A stretch of DNA of 64,000 nucleotides, taken from positions 127,217 to 191,216 of the forward strand of contig JBBRYB010000003.1 in the NCBI GenBank assembly GCA_038238115.1, in the 5' to 3' direction. How positions within the stretch are numbered: the stretch's first letter is position 1; every line of letters starts with the position of its first letter. The stretch is from JBBRYB01 sp038238115 (GTDB lineage: Bacteria; Actinomycetota; Actinomycetes; Propionibacteriales; Nocardioidaceae). Both the position numbers and the translations under genes were made by a program. Shown in pieces: positions 24,809 to 36,064 of this stretch. The notes under the pieces are model-generated. The model had not been told where the DNA came from. It did not search any database and saw nothing but the letters and a program-made list of their open reading frames with translations.

Positions 24809-25423
24809 GTGGAAATCGTGGTCAAGGGTCGTCACTGCGAGGTGTCGGACCGGTTCCGCAACCATGTCGAGGAGAAGCTGGCGAGTCTGGAGAAGTACGA
24901 CCAGCGTGTCATCCGCGTCGATGTCGAGGTGTCGCAGGAAACCAACCCCAGGCAGTCGAGCCAATCGGTATGTGTGGAGATCACGATCCGCAGCAAGGGC
25001 CCTGTGATCCGGGCCGAGGCATCGGCGGAGGACAAGCTCTCCGCCCTCGACAAGGCGGTCGAACGGCTCAACTCCCAGGCGCGCAAGGCGCACGACCGCA
25101 AACGTGTCCACCACGGCTCACGGACGCCGACGTCGCTGGCCCAGGCGATGGCGACCAACGGGAACCACGACGCGGCCGCCCCGGAGGGCGAGGACGACTC
25201 GCTGGAGCACAAGGTGGGCCCCCTCACCGTGATGGGCGACGGTCCGCTGGTCGTGCGTGAGAAGTCGCACCCCGCGGCACCGATAACGCTCGACCAGGCG
25301 CTCTACGAGATGGAGCTCGTTGGCCACGACTTCTACCTGTTCATCGACAAGGAGAACGACAGTCCGTCCGTCGTCTACCGCCGGCGTGGCTACGACTACG
25401 GTGTCATCCGACTGACAGACTGA
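24809..25423 (+). CDS. hpf: Long-form ribosome hibernation promoting factor
   Basis: A 204-aa protein. Residues 1-100 form the YfiA/HPF ribosome-binding domain (MEIVVKGRHCEVSDRFRNHVEEKLA). After a linker, residues ~140-200 form the dimerisation domain (IVREKS-type VVREKSHPAAPITLDQALYEMELVGHDFYLF, YRRRGYDYGVIRL). Long HPF joins 70S ribosomes into inactive 100S dimers in stress or stationary phase. GTG 24809 lies 4 nt after GAGGAGG. The long structured leader suggests post-transcriptional control. Position between comF and secA is conserved. Confidence 0.94.
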   Translation: MEIVVKGRHCEVSDRFRNHVEEKLASLEKYDQRVIRVDVEVSQETNPRQSSQSVCVEITIRSKGPVIRAEASAEDKLSALDKAVERLNSQARKAHDRKRVHHGSRTPTSLAQAMATNGNHDAAAPEGEDDSLEHKVGPLTVMGDGPLVVREKSHPAAPITLDQALYEMELVGHDFYLFIDKENDSPSVVYRRRGYDYGVIRLTD

Positions 25424-25551
25424 TTAGCCGGAGATCGCCGCGTCGGCAACCTCATGAGCCACCGCGAGAATCCCTCACCTGCGGCGCCGACACAGCGGCC
25501 TTTCTGCCGCCCAAGCCATCCCCTGGCGGTGGCCATGCCATGATTTCGGTC

Positions 25552-26241
25552 ATGACCGACGTGGTGGCGATCAATCTGCAGCGCGAACCTGTACGCGTCG
25601 CGGTGGTCGACGACCAGGAGTTGTTCCGCCGCGGACTGGTCATGCTGGTCGGCGCCGAGGACGACATCGAGGTCGTCGGTGAGGCATCGGACGGCGACGA
25701 GGCCGCCGCGCTGGCCGAGGCGACGGTGCCCGACGTCATCTTGATGGACGTGCGGATGCCCAGGAAGTCGGGCATCGAGGCGTGCTCGTCGATCAAGGAG
25801 GTCGCCCCATCAGCGAAGATCATCATGCTCACGATGTCGGACGAGGAAAGCGACCTTTACGACGCGATCAAGAACGGCGCGTCGGGCTACCTGCTCAAGG
25901 ACGCCTCCATCGACGAGGTCGCCCAGGCGATTCGAGTCGTGGCTGACGGACATTCGCTGATCAGCCCCGCCATGGCGGCGAAGCTGCTCGAGGAGTTCAA
26001 GACGATCTCGCGGCCCGGCTCGAAGGCCGATGCCATGACGCCGAGGCTGACCGACCGTGAGCTCGAGGTGCTCAACCTGGTGGCCCGGGGGCTCAACAAC
26101 CGCGAGATCGCGAAGGACTTGTTCATCAGCGAGAACACGGTGAAGAACCACGTGCGCAACATCTTGGAGAAGCTCCAGCTGCACTCGCGCATGGAGGCCG
26201 TGATGTATGCCGTGCGCGAGAAGCTCCTCGACCTCCCGTGA
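25552..26241 (+). CDS. NarL/LuxR-type response regulator
   Basis: About 229 aa. The receiver domain has VVDDQELFRRGL (DD at 20-21), the phospho-acceptor Asp66 in ILMDVRMPRKSG and the switch region IIMLTMSDEE. The LuxR helix-turn-helix is LTDRELEVLNLVARGLNNREIAKDLFISENTVKNHVRNIL. No histidine kinase is adjacent, so it is an orphan in this window. CATGAT (25539-25544) lies 7 nt before ATG 25552, supporting that start over ATG 25540. Its stop overlaps the glycosylase gene by GTGA. Confidence 0.9.
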   Translation: MTDVVAINLQREPVRVAVVDDQELFRRGLVMLVGAEDDIEVVGEASDGDEAAALAEATVPDVILMDVRMPRKSGIEACSSIKEVAPSAKIIMLTMSDEESDLYDAIKNGASGYLLKDASIDEVAQAIRVVADGHSLISPAMAAKLLEEFKTISRPGSKADAMTPRLTDRELEVLNLVARGLNNREIAKDLFISENTVKNHVRNILEKLQLHSRMEAVMYAVREKLLDLP

Positions 26242-27446
26242 GACGGGACTCACTCAGCCGGTCTCAGGCACGCAGAATCACGCTGGCAGCGCAGGGGTTC
26301 CTCGACTCGCGGCACGAACCGCCAACCATGCGCACCCTGCTCCGCACGGTGGCTCGCACAGGCGTGCTGCAGATCGACTCGGTGAACGTGCTCCAACGAG
26401 CGCACTTCATGCCGCTCTTCAGTCGGATGGGCCCCTACGACACCTCGTTGCTCGAGCGTGCCGCAGGCAGGAAACCACGCCGGCTCGTGGAGTACTGGGC
26501 ACACGTGGCGGCGTACATGCCGGTCGAGCTCTGGCCGTTCATGCGGCACCGGATGGCCCGGGCGCACAGCGATGCCTGGGGTGGACCGCGGAGCATCTAT
26601 GCCCGCAAACCCGACCTCGTTGCCAACGTGCTGCGAGACGTGGTGCGACACGGTCCGGTCACCGCTCGAGACATCGACGACGACCTTCCGCAGGTGAAGG
26701 TCGACTGGGGCTGGAACTGGTCAGAGGTGAAACAGGCGCTGGAGTTCCTCTTCTTCGCGGGCGAGGTGACCGCGTCGGGGCGCAACGGCCAGTTCGAGCG
26801 GCTATACGACCTACCCGCACGGGTCATCCCTGAGCACATCCTGCGTCAGCCGGAGCCAACGCTCCAGGAGGCGCACATTGAGCTGATCCGGCGTGCAGCG
26901 ATCTCCCACGGGGTCGGTACCGAGCAGTGCCTGCGCGACTACTACCGGATGCGCCACGAGGCGTCGAAACCGGCAGTTCGGGCGCTCGTGGAAGCCGGTG
27001 AGCTGCTCCCGGTGTCCATCGAGGGCTGGCGACAGCCCGCCTACCTGCACCGAGACGCCCGAGTTCCCCGCAGGGTGCCCGCCCGGGCGCTGCTCAGCCC
27101 CTTCGACCCGGTGGTCTGGGAGCGCAGTCGCACCGAGCACCTGTTCGACTTCAGGTACCGCATCGAGATCTACGTCCCGGAGCCGGCCCGGGTCCACGGC
27201 TACTACGTGTTGCCGTTCCTGCTGGGCGAGGATCTCGTCGCCCGGGTCGACCTCAAGGCCGACCGCAGGTCCCGGACTCTCGTCGTCAAGGGTGCCTACT
27301 CCGAACCGGCAGCACCCGAGGGAACCGCGGCGGAGCTGGGTGCCGAGCTGCGCACTCTGGCCGCCTGGCTCGGACTGGACGACGTCGCCGTGGCGCCGCG
27401 CGGAGATCTCGCGCCGGGGTTGCGGGATCACCTGTGGACATCGTGA
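26238..27446 (+). CDS. YcaQ/AlkX-family DNA glycosylase (winged-helix)
   Basis: A 402-aa protein of the HTH_42 family, tandem winged helices, which unhooks DNA interstrand crosslinks. The N-terminus has LSRSQARRITLAAQGF and VARTGVLQIDSVNVLQRAH; the LQIDSV segment carries the QxD catalytic motif of the YcaQ/AlkX branch (AlkZ-type enzymes have QxQ). YWAHVAAYMP and RMRHEASKP are further family stretches; the C-terminal domain (LLSPFDPVVWERSR) is typical. The start codon overlaps the response-regulator stop (GTGA), so the two are co-translated. Confidence 0.87.
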   Translation: MRRDSLSRSQARRITLAAQGFLDSRHEPPTMRTLLRTVARTGVLQIDSVNVLQRAHFMPLFSRMGPYDTSLLERAAGRKPRRLVEYWAHVAAYMPVELWPFMRHRMARAHSDAWGGPRSIYARKPDLVANVLRDVVRHGPVTARDIDDDLPQVKVDWGWNWSEVKQALEFLFFAGEVTASGRNGQFERLYDLPARVIPEHILRQPEPTLQEAHIELIRRAAISHGVGTEQCLRDYYRMRHEASKPAVRALVEAGELLPVSIEGWRQPAYLHRDARVPRRVPARALLSPFDPVVWERSRTEHLFDFRYRIEIYVPEPARVHGYYVLPFLLGEDLVARVDLKADRRSRTLVVKGAYSEPAAPEGTAAELGAELRTLAAWLGLDDVAVAPRGDLAPGLRDHLWTS

Positions 27447-27549
27447 CCGATCTGCGCTCTCGCCTATCATGGGGCCACGACGTCACCTTCACGGCTGCAG
27501 CGACGAAGCGCCACAGCCGACTGCCACCTTGACAAGGGGAGTTCCACCC

Positions 27550-30426
<2,877 letters not shown>

Positions 30427-30470
30427 GCGCGTGAGCCTCCGCATCGAGCCGGGTCGGGGACGAGGGTGTC

Positions 30471-31394
30471 ATGGCTGCCCAGCGCGCCCATGAGCACTCG
30501 GTCCCGTCGGGCACGGGCAACAAGACCAGGCTGACGGTCGTCCTTGCCATCACGCTCGGGGTGCTCGCGGTCGAGGTCGTCGGAGCGTGGCTCACCGGCA
30601 GCCTCGCTCTGCTCGCGGATGCGGGCCACATGCTCACTGACGTGGCGGGACTGAGCCTGGCCCTCGTCGCGGCCCGTCTCGCGCACCGCCCCGCCAGCGA
30701 CCAGCGGACCTGGGGGTTTCGGCGTGCGGAGGTGCTCGCCGCCGCCGCTCAGGCGTCGGTTCTTTTGGCGGTCGGCGGCTACATCCTCGTCGAAGCAGTA
30801 CGCCGCCTCGTCTCACCTCCGGATGTGTCATCGGGCGGCATGATCGGCTTCGGCCTGGTGGCGTTAGCCGGTAACGCGGTGGCGATCGCTGTCCTGACGG
30901 GTGCGCGCGCCGACAACCTCAACATGCGAGCCGCCTTCCTCGAGGTGGTGGGTGACGCTCTCGGGTCGGCGGCCGTGGTGGTGGCCGCGGTGGTGGTCGC
31001 CGCCAGCGGTTGGCAGCGCGCCGACGCGGTGGCTTCGGTGCTGATCGGCGCGTTGATCTTGCCGCGCACGTTGAGGCTGCTGCGCGAGAGCGTCGACGTG
31101 TTGCTCGAATCCACCCCCAAGCACCTTGACCTGGCCGACGTACGTGGACACATGCTCGGCATCGACCACGTGCACGCGGTGCACGACCTGCACGCCAGCC
31201 AGGTGGCTACGGGCCTGCCGATCTTCAGCGTGCACGTCGTCGTCGACGACTCGTGCTTCCACGACGGTCATCTGACCCGGCTGCTCGACGATATTCAGGC
31301 CTGCCTGGCCGGCCACTTCGACGTCGACCACTCGACGATCCAGTTCGAGGCTGCCTCGCATATGGCGCACGAGCCGTCGGCGCACGACTTGTGA
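30471..31394 (+). CDS. Cation efflux (CzcD-like) transporter
   Basis: A 307-aa cation diffusion facilitator. Six hydrophobic segments are visible. Helix 2 carries DAGHMLTDV (HxxxD) and helix 5 carries LEVVGDALGS, where Glu takes the position often held by His. The C-terminal domain (HVHAVHDLHASQVATGLPIFSVHVVV) is the cytoplasmic CDF domain. It exports divalent metals such as zinc in exchange for protons. It starts 45 nt after secA. There is no metal-responsive regulator next to it. Confidence 0.88.
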   Translation: MAAQRAHEHSVPSGTGNKTRLTVVLAITLGVLAVEVVGAWLTGSLALLADAGHMLTDVAGLSLALVAARLAHRPASDQRTWGFRRAEVLAAAAQASVLLAVGGYILVEAVRRLVSPPDVSSGGMIGFGLVALAGNAVAIAVLTGARADNLNMRAAFLEVVGDALGSAAVVVAAVVVAASGWQRADAVASVLIGALILPRTLRLLRESVDVLLESTPKHLDLADVRGHMLGIDHVHAVHDLHASQVATGLPIFSVHVVVDDSCFHDGHLTRLLDDIQACLAGHFDVDHSTIQFEAASHMAHEPSAHDL

Positions 31395-31590
31395 CTGCTG
31401 CCGCCCCGAAACCTCAGTGGTCGCGCCTGCCGAACGGTCCACTCGGGACTGGTCGCCAGCCCGGTGTGGCAGTCTGCTGGGATCCAGTCCGCGCTGCCGC
31501 GTGCGGTTCGACTTGCCGACGGTTTCATCGGGGACGCCGAGCAGACGGAGCGCCCGAGCGCCGACGTCACCGCGCACCAGTCCTGAGGTC

Positions 31591-31647
31591 CGCCGGATCG
31601 AGGTCCGGCGCGGCTGACCGACCGGATGTCTCGGCCAGAGTCAGCCG
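31591..31647. terminator. Paired hairpins between convergent genes
   Basis: CGCCGGA-tcgagg-TCCGGCG (31591-31610) is followed directly by CGGCTGAC (31611-31618) pairing with GTCAGCCG (31640-31647). The second stem includes the stop codon of the minus-strand Rv3235-family gene. They lie between the converging metal exporter and that gene, a likely bidirectional terminator. Confidence 0.5.
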
Positions 31648-32192
31648 AAGGCAAGGGCCGTGCAGGTCCAGCGCTCACGCTGGTAGTCCAGGCGGGCGGC
31701 GAGCGCGCGGGACCGCTGCCCGAAGGTCACCCGCGCGGCCACCTCGGCCGCCGTGGGTGCCACCTGGAAGATGTGGACCGTTGCGACATGCTGTCGCCTG
31801 GGGCGGACGGCAGTTGCCTGGCGATGCGCCGCGACGCGCCGCTGGCGTCGGGCGATGTCGTCGTACACACTCGCATCGGTCCATCGAGCGAGCTGGCTGA
31901 GCGGTCTCTCGCTCGAGACGACCTCGACGACTGCCTGCAAGAAGCGACACGCCCACGTCTGCGGGTCGGGGATCGTCGCGTCGACCGCGGCCGGCGGCTT
32001 GACGATCGTCAGCGCACTGGACCTCGGCACCGCATCCAGTCCCGACGACAGGGGATAGCTCAGCGCGAGCGCCCCCTGGGTGTAGACATCGCCGCGTGCT
32101 GCGCCCAGGCGGTCGTCAATGCGTTGCCATTGGCGGTGTCGCGGGAGCGCCAACGATCGCAGCGGCGCCACGGTGTCACGGGTGGATGTCAT
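31641..32192 (-). CDS. Rv3235 family protein
   Basis: A 183-aa protein. The C-terminal ~90 residues match the actinobacterial Rv3235 family: RFLQAVVEVVSSERPLSQLARWTDASVYDDIARR, then VATVHIFQVAPTAAEVAARVTFGQRSRALAARLDYQRERWTCTALAFG. The N-terminal ~80 residues are variable. Function unknown. The start ATG 32192 lies 17 nt inside the upstream LysM gene, so the two are probably translated together. Mycobacteria have a relative near secA, in line with the position here. Confidence 0.8.
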   Translation of the reverse strand: MTSTRDTVAPLRSLALPRHRQWQRIDDRLGAARGDVYTQGALALSYPLSSGLDAVPRSSALTIVKPPAAVDATIPDPQTWACRFLQAVVEVVSSERPLSQLARWTDASVYDDIARRQRRVAAHRQATAVRPRRQHVATVHIFQVAPTAAEVAARVTFGQRSRALAARLDYQRERWTCTALAFG

Positions 32193-32895
32193 GGTTACCT
32201 CCGGGTGCGAACAGTTGTGTGCCGGGGAAGATCAGGTCCGGGTCGGGCCCGATGATGGAGCGGTTGAGGCGGTAGAGGGCGACGACGCGTCTGGCGATGT
32301 CGGCATCACTCGACGCCTGGCCAAGCTGTTGGCTGGCGATCGCCCACAGCGAGTCGCCTGGACGCACTGTCAACGGCGTCGCGTCCGAGCTGGCCGTCGG
32401 CGTCGACGCTGCATGCGCCAGCAGGGTCGGCTGCGGAGAGCCTCTCGCCGGAAGGTCGGGCAGCCGGAGCCCGGACAGTGAGGTGGTGCACTCGGGCGGA
32501 CACGGATGCTGATCGGCCTCGTCAATCGCGAAGCCCGTCGACGTGACAGCTGGCACCGCGAGGCCGAGCCCGCACGCACTCAGCACCATGCGACGCCACC
32601 AGCCGGGGCCACTGAGCGGGATCAACAGCCGACCCGCCGGACGGTGGGTCAGGCCGGTGCAGACGGTGACGGTGCCGGACACGGCGAGCAGTGCGAACAC
32701 GGTGATCGCACCGCAGGCGGCGGCATCGGTGACGAGTCGATCGAGCGTCCAACCGCCGGCGGGTGCGGTGCCGTGACGGACACCGGCGGCGGCCTCCCGC
32801 ACGGCCGGCTTCGCCGCCCACCACAGGATATGGCCGGCCAGCACACCCAGCACGGGAAGGCACAGGACGCGAAGTGAGCGCGTGAGGAGCGACAT
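32176..32895 (-). CDS. LysM-domain membrane protein
   Basis: A 239-aa protein. Membrane segments are visible at about 8-28, 58-80 and 102-118. A Pro/Ser/Thr-rich linker with Cys residues (HPCPPECTTS) leads to a C-terminal LysM domain: LTVRPGDSLWAIASQQLGQASSD, then ALYRLNRSIIGPDPDLIFPGTQLFAP. LysM binds peptidoglycan. A consensus promoter (32931-32959) drives it and the downstream Rv3235-family gene. It resembles membrane-anchored LysM proteins of other actinomycetes, but no specific function is known to me. Confidence 0.82.
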   Translation of the reverse strand: MSLLTRSLRVLCLPVLGVLAGHILWWAAKPAVREAAAGVRHGTAPAGGWTLDRLVTDAAACGAITVFALLAVSGTVTVCTGLTHRPAGRLLIPLSGPGWWRRMVLSACGLGLAVPAVTSTGFAIDEADQHPCPPECTTSLSGLRLPDLPARGSPQPTLLAHAASTPTASSDATPLTVRPGDSLWAIASQQLGQASSDADIARRVVALYRLNRSIIGPDPDLIFPGTQLFAPGGNHDIHP

Positions 32896-32930
32896 GGCGG
32901 GTCTTTCTCTGCGTTTGCTTGTGTTTGCCT

Positions 32931-32959
32931 TTTCTATCTTTGGTTTGTTGCAGTGTCAA
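32931..32959 (-). promoter_or_regulatory. Strong promoter of the LysM-Rv3235 operon
   Basis: On the minus strand TTGACA (32959-32954), a 17-bp spacer and TAGAAA (32936-32931) form a near-consensus promoter. The leader (32895-32925) is AT-richer than its surroundings and repeats GCAAAC twice; AGAAAG precedes the ATG. Confidence 0.6.
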
Positions 32960-33012
32960 TGCGCCTGTGCACAACCGCGGAGGAACTGGCCGGGTCGGAT
33001 AGCGTCGACGCC

Positions 33013-33576
33013 ATGCGCTGGCAGGAGCTGTTCGCGGACCTCGAGGGCCAGGCGCGCTCACTGGAGCAGGCTGACCAGCGCAGCGAGGTGGCCGAACGCA
33101 CGCGGGCCGAGGTTGGGCAGATCTCGCTGATCAACCGGCTACGCGCTCACGTCTCCCGTCCCGTGACGCTCATGGTGGTCGGTGCTGGCGACATCACGGG
33201 CCAGCTTCGTCGCGTCGGCGCCGACTGGCTCCTCGTGGCGGCGCCGGATGAGGTGATCGTGCCGCTGAGCGCGGTGTCCGCGGCGGCCGACTTGCCACCG
33301 GCGGCCGTCAGCCCTGAAGGGGTCGGTGTTGTGGCCAGCCGGCTAGGGCTCGGCTCGGTGCTGCGGGCGGTGGCGCGTGACCGCGGAAGTGTGGCGTTGC
33401 ACCTGCGCGACAGCGTGGTCGTCGTCGGCACACCCGACCGCGTCGGGTTCGACTTCCTGGACCTGGCCGTTCATGAGCCGGGAGAGGTGCCGCGACCGTC
33501 CGGCGTACGCACTCGGTTGACGGTGCGGTTCGACGCGATCGCGGCCGTCCGGCGCCATCACACAGGGTGGGAGTAG
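33013..33576 (+). CDS. Conserved actinobacterial hypothetical protein
   Basis: About 187 aa starting MRWQELFADLEGQARSLEQADQ. Residues 1-60 are helical and charged. The rest is beta-rich with VTLMVVGAGDITGQLRRVGADWLLV and LRDSVVVVGTPDRVGFDFLDLAVHE, and it ends in VRFDAIAAVRRH. I do not recognise a named domain; similar proteins occur in other actinomycetes beside regulator genes. TAGCGT (33000-33005) lies 7 nt before ATG 33013, which supports this start over the upstream in-frame one. It converges on the BldC-like gene with a 16-bp gap. Confidence 0.65.
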   Translation: MRWQELFADLEGQARSLEQADQRSEVAERTRAEVGQISLINRLRAHVSRPVTLMVVGAGDITGQLRRVGADWLLVAAPDEVIVPLSAVSAAADLPPAAVSPEGVGVVASRLGLGSVLRAVARDRGSVALHLRDSVVVVGTPDRVGFDFLDLAVHEPGEVPRPSGVRTRLTVRFDAIAAVRRHHTGWE

Positions 33577-33592
33577 CGCGGCAAACTCGCCC

Positions 33593-33871
33593 TCAGTCGA
33601 GAGCGGCGTCGTCGGCGGAGATCTCGGCGGCCGCCTGCGCCTCGTCGCCGACGAACGGATGGTCCCTGATGTGCTGCTGTGTGGAGGAGTACATCGCCTC
33701 GATGTAGCGCTCCAGCTCCGTGCCCTCAACCCGCCACTGGCCGCGACCGCCGATCTTGATGGCACGCAGGTCGCCACGGCGTACCAAGGCGTAGGCCTGA
33801 TTGGCCGAAATGTTCAGGACCTCCGCGACATCGGCCAACGTCAAGAACCGTGGCGCATCGCTGGGAGCCAT
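33593..33871 (-). CDS. Helix-turn-helix (excisionase/BldC-type) DNA-binding protein
   Basis: A 92-aa protein. Residues 9-60 form a MerR-like winged helix of the excisionase/BldC type: FLTLADVAEVLNISANQAYALVRRGDLRAIKIGGRGQWRVEGTELERYI. The C-terminus is acidic and Ala-rich. Such proteins act as developmental regulators in actinomycetes or as recombination directionality factors in phages. With no integrase nearby the BldC-like role is likelier. It is divergent from the SAF-domain gene, and the 100-bp gap probably holds both promoters. Confidence 0.85.
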   Translation of the reverse strand: MAPSDAPRFLTLADVAEVLNISANQAYALVRRGDLRAIKIGGRGQWRVEGTELERYIEAMYSSTQQHIRDHPFVGDEAQAAAEISADDAALD

Positions 33872-33971
33872 GGCACCGAGTCTCCCACGCGGGCAGGGGG
33901 CGTCCAGAGACCACCAATTTCTTGTGGACAACTCTTTGCACAACGTGCCGGTTGTGAGCAGAATCTGGGAC

Positions 33972-34658
33972 GTGTCCATCTCGGAGCTGGTGTCACGGCG
34001 AAAGCACAGCGGCGAGCCCACGCACGCCCCTACGGAATCTCCCGTCGCCGTCAGGGGCAGCCGCTCGCGATGGCGCGACCCGCGACTATGGCTCGGCGTC
34101 TTGCTGGTGCTCGGATCGGTGGCTCTCGGCGCCAAGCTGCTCGCGGCCGCCGACGACACCATTGCGGTCTGGCAGCTTGACCGCGACGTCCCGGCCGGAC
34201 TGCCGCTCACGAGCGACGACCTCCGCACGACCCGCGTCCACTTCGCCGACGAGAGCACGGCCGAAAGCTACCTGGTGACGAGTGGAGGTCTGCCGCCCGG
34301 CGTGACGCTGACTCGCGACGTGTCGGCGGGAGAGCTGTTGACGCGCTCGGCGATCACCACCGACCCCGGCGTCCCGCCCGAGCAGCTGCCGCTTGGGGTC
34401 GGAGGTGCCGGCCTGCCCAGTGATCTCGCCGCCGGTGACCACGTGAACGTGTGGGCCGTGCCCCTGGACGACTCCGCTCGGGGGGCCTCCTCACAGGTGC
34501 TGGACGACGTCCTGGTGCTCTCGGTCGGGGCAGCCGGAGCTGGAGGCCTCGGTTCCGATCGCTCGGTCCTGGTGGCACTGCCATCCGACGCTGATGTGGG
34601 CGCCGCGCTCGACCTCCTCAACGGTACGTCGGTCGTGCTCATCCGGATTGGCTCGTGA
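33972..34658 (+). CDS. SAF-domain membrane protein (CpaB-like)
   Basis: About 228 aa: one membrane segment (about 38-60, LWLGVLLVLGSVALGAKLLAA) and a SAF/CpaB domain (VWQLDRDVPAGLPLTSDDLRTTRVHF, LTRDVSAGELLTRSAI). The latter half resembles RcpC/CpaB of Flp pilus systems (DLAAGDHVNVWAV). GTG 33972 is my choice, since the membrane segment then lies normally near the N-terminus. The next gene encodes a CpaE-like ATPase 3 nt downstream. No pilin, secretin or TadA ATPase is within the window. Confidence 0.78.
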   Translation: MSISELVSRRKHSGEPTHAPTESPVAVRGSRSRWRDPRLWLGVLLVLGSVALGAKLLAAADDTIAVWQLDRDVPAGLPLTSDDLRTTRVHFADESTAESYLVTSGGLPPGVTLTRDVSAGELLTRSAITTDPGVPPEQLPLGVGGAGLPSDLAAGDHVNVWAVPLDDSARGASSQVLDDVLVLSVGAAGAGGLGSDRSVLVALPSDADVGAALDLLNGTSVVLIRIGS

Positions 34659-34661
34659 GGT

Positions 34662-35921
34662 ATGTCGACTGGTGTTCTCGTGGCGGTAGGGGCTGCAGCA
34701 TTCGAGCCGCGCATCCTCGATGCCGTCTCGCACGGCGACCTGCACGTTGTCCGGAGGTGCGTCGACGTTGCTGACCTGCTCGCGACCGCCGCAAGCCGGC
34801 TGGCCCAAGCTGCCGTCGTATCAGCGGACCTCCACGGTCTGGACGCCGAGGTGGTGGCCAGGCTCCACGACGAGGAGGTAGCGATCGTCGGGGTCACGGC
34901 GGAGGCGGCCAGTGCCGATGAGGCCGCACTGCGGGAGATCGGCATCGAGACGGTTGTCTCGGCAGACGAGCTCGCGACGCTCGCCGGCCACGTCGTCCGG
35001 TCGGTGCTCGACCCGTTGCCGCTCGACACGCCTATCACGTCGACGTCGGACGGCAGGGCTGCTCCTGACGCGGAGGGGCGTCCGGTGCGACGTGGCCGCC
35101 TGGTGGCCGTGTGGGGCGCCACTGGTGCACCGGGCCGTTCGACTGTCGCGCTCGGCGTCGGTGCGGAACTGGCCCGACTGCGGGCATCCACGCTGGTTGT
35201 CGACGCCGACGTCTACGGCGGTTCGTTGGCGGCGATGCTCGGCATGCTCGACGAGTCGTCGGGGCTGCTCGCGGCTGCCCGCGAGGCCAACGTGGGTGCG
35301 CTGCACCATGCACAGCTCGCGTGCCACGCCCGGCAGATCAACGACGCGCTTCGCGTGCTGACCGGCATCCCGCGCGCCGACCGCTGGACCGAGGTGAAGG
35401 CTGTGCTGCTGCGCCGGGTGCTGGAGGCGGCCCGGGCGCTGGCTGCCTACACAGTGGTCGACTGCGGCTTCAGCCTCGAGCTCGACGAGGAGATCTCCTA
35501 CGACACGGCAGCTCCGCGTCGCAACGGCGCCACCGTCGAGGCGCTCGAGCGCGCCGATACGATCGTCGTGGTGGGAGCGGCCGATCCAGTCGGTCTGGCC
35601 CGGCTCATCCGAGCGGTGCACGAGCTCTCGGTCGTCCTGCCCGCCGCGTCGCCGTACATCGTGGTGAACCGGGTTCGCCCGGGACTCGGCTGGTCTGGCG
35701 ACGAGATCGTGAGCACTGTCGCGCGGGCAACGGGGAACGCGCGGGTCAGCCTCGTACCCGACGACCGGGCGACGTGTGATCGTGCCCTGGTGCACGGCAG
35801 GACGCTGACCGAGTGCGCCCCCGACGCCAAGATCACCAGGGCGATGCGCGGGCTGGCCGTCGAGGTTTCCGGCCGGGTCGACGCCGCTCGACCGCGCAAG
35901 CTGGCGCTGCGTCGCCGTTAG
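34662..35921 (+). CDS. MinD/CpaE-like ATPase
   Basis: A 419-aa protein. The N-terminal ~130 residues resemble a receiver-like pseudo-domain. From ~140 follows a MinD/ParA-type ATPase: the deviant Walker A is WGATGAPGRSTVALG (one of the two glycine/lysine positions is not canonical), then LVVDADVYGGSLAAML and YTVVDCGFSL. CpaE proteins localise pilus machinery at the pole. Together with the SAF protein it forms a two-gene unit. The partial Walker A (GRST, no GKT) makes ATP hydrolysis uncertain. Confidence 0.8.
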   Translation: MSTGVLVAVGAAAFEPRILDAVSHGDLHVVRRCVDVADLLATAASRLAQAAVVSADLHGLDAEVVARLHDEEVAIVGVTAEAASADEAALREIGIETVVSADELATLAGHVVRSVLDPLPLDTPITSTSDGRAAPDAEGRPVRRGRLVAVWGATGAPGRSTVALGVGAELARLRASTLVVDADVYGGSLAAMLGMLDESSGLLAAAREANVGALHHAQLACHARQINDALRVLTGIPRADRWTEVKAVLLRRVLEAARALAAYTVVDCGFSLELDEEISYDTAAPRRNGATVEALERADTIVVVGAADPVGLARLIRAVHELSVVLPAASPYIVVNRVRPGLGWSGDEIVSTVARATGNARVSLVPDDRATCDRALVHGRTLTECAPDAKITRAMRGLAVEVSGRVDAARPRKLALRRR

Positions 35922-36064
35922 GACACGGATGGAGCTCGAGCCGAGCCTCGGGCGTCAGGGTCACCGGTCGCTCGAGCCAGGCAGGCGGCGGATAGGCCCG
36001 CCGGTCACATGACTTCGCTGGTGTGAGGGAGACGGGCTTGCGTCCTTGGCGGCAGACTGGGCTG

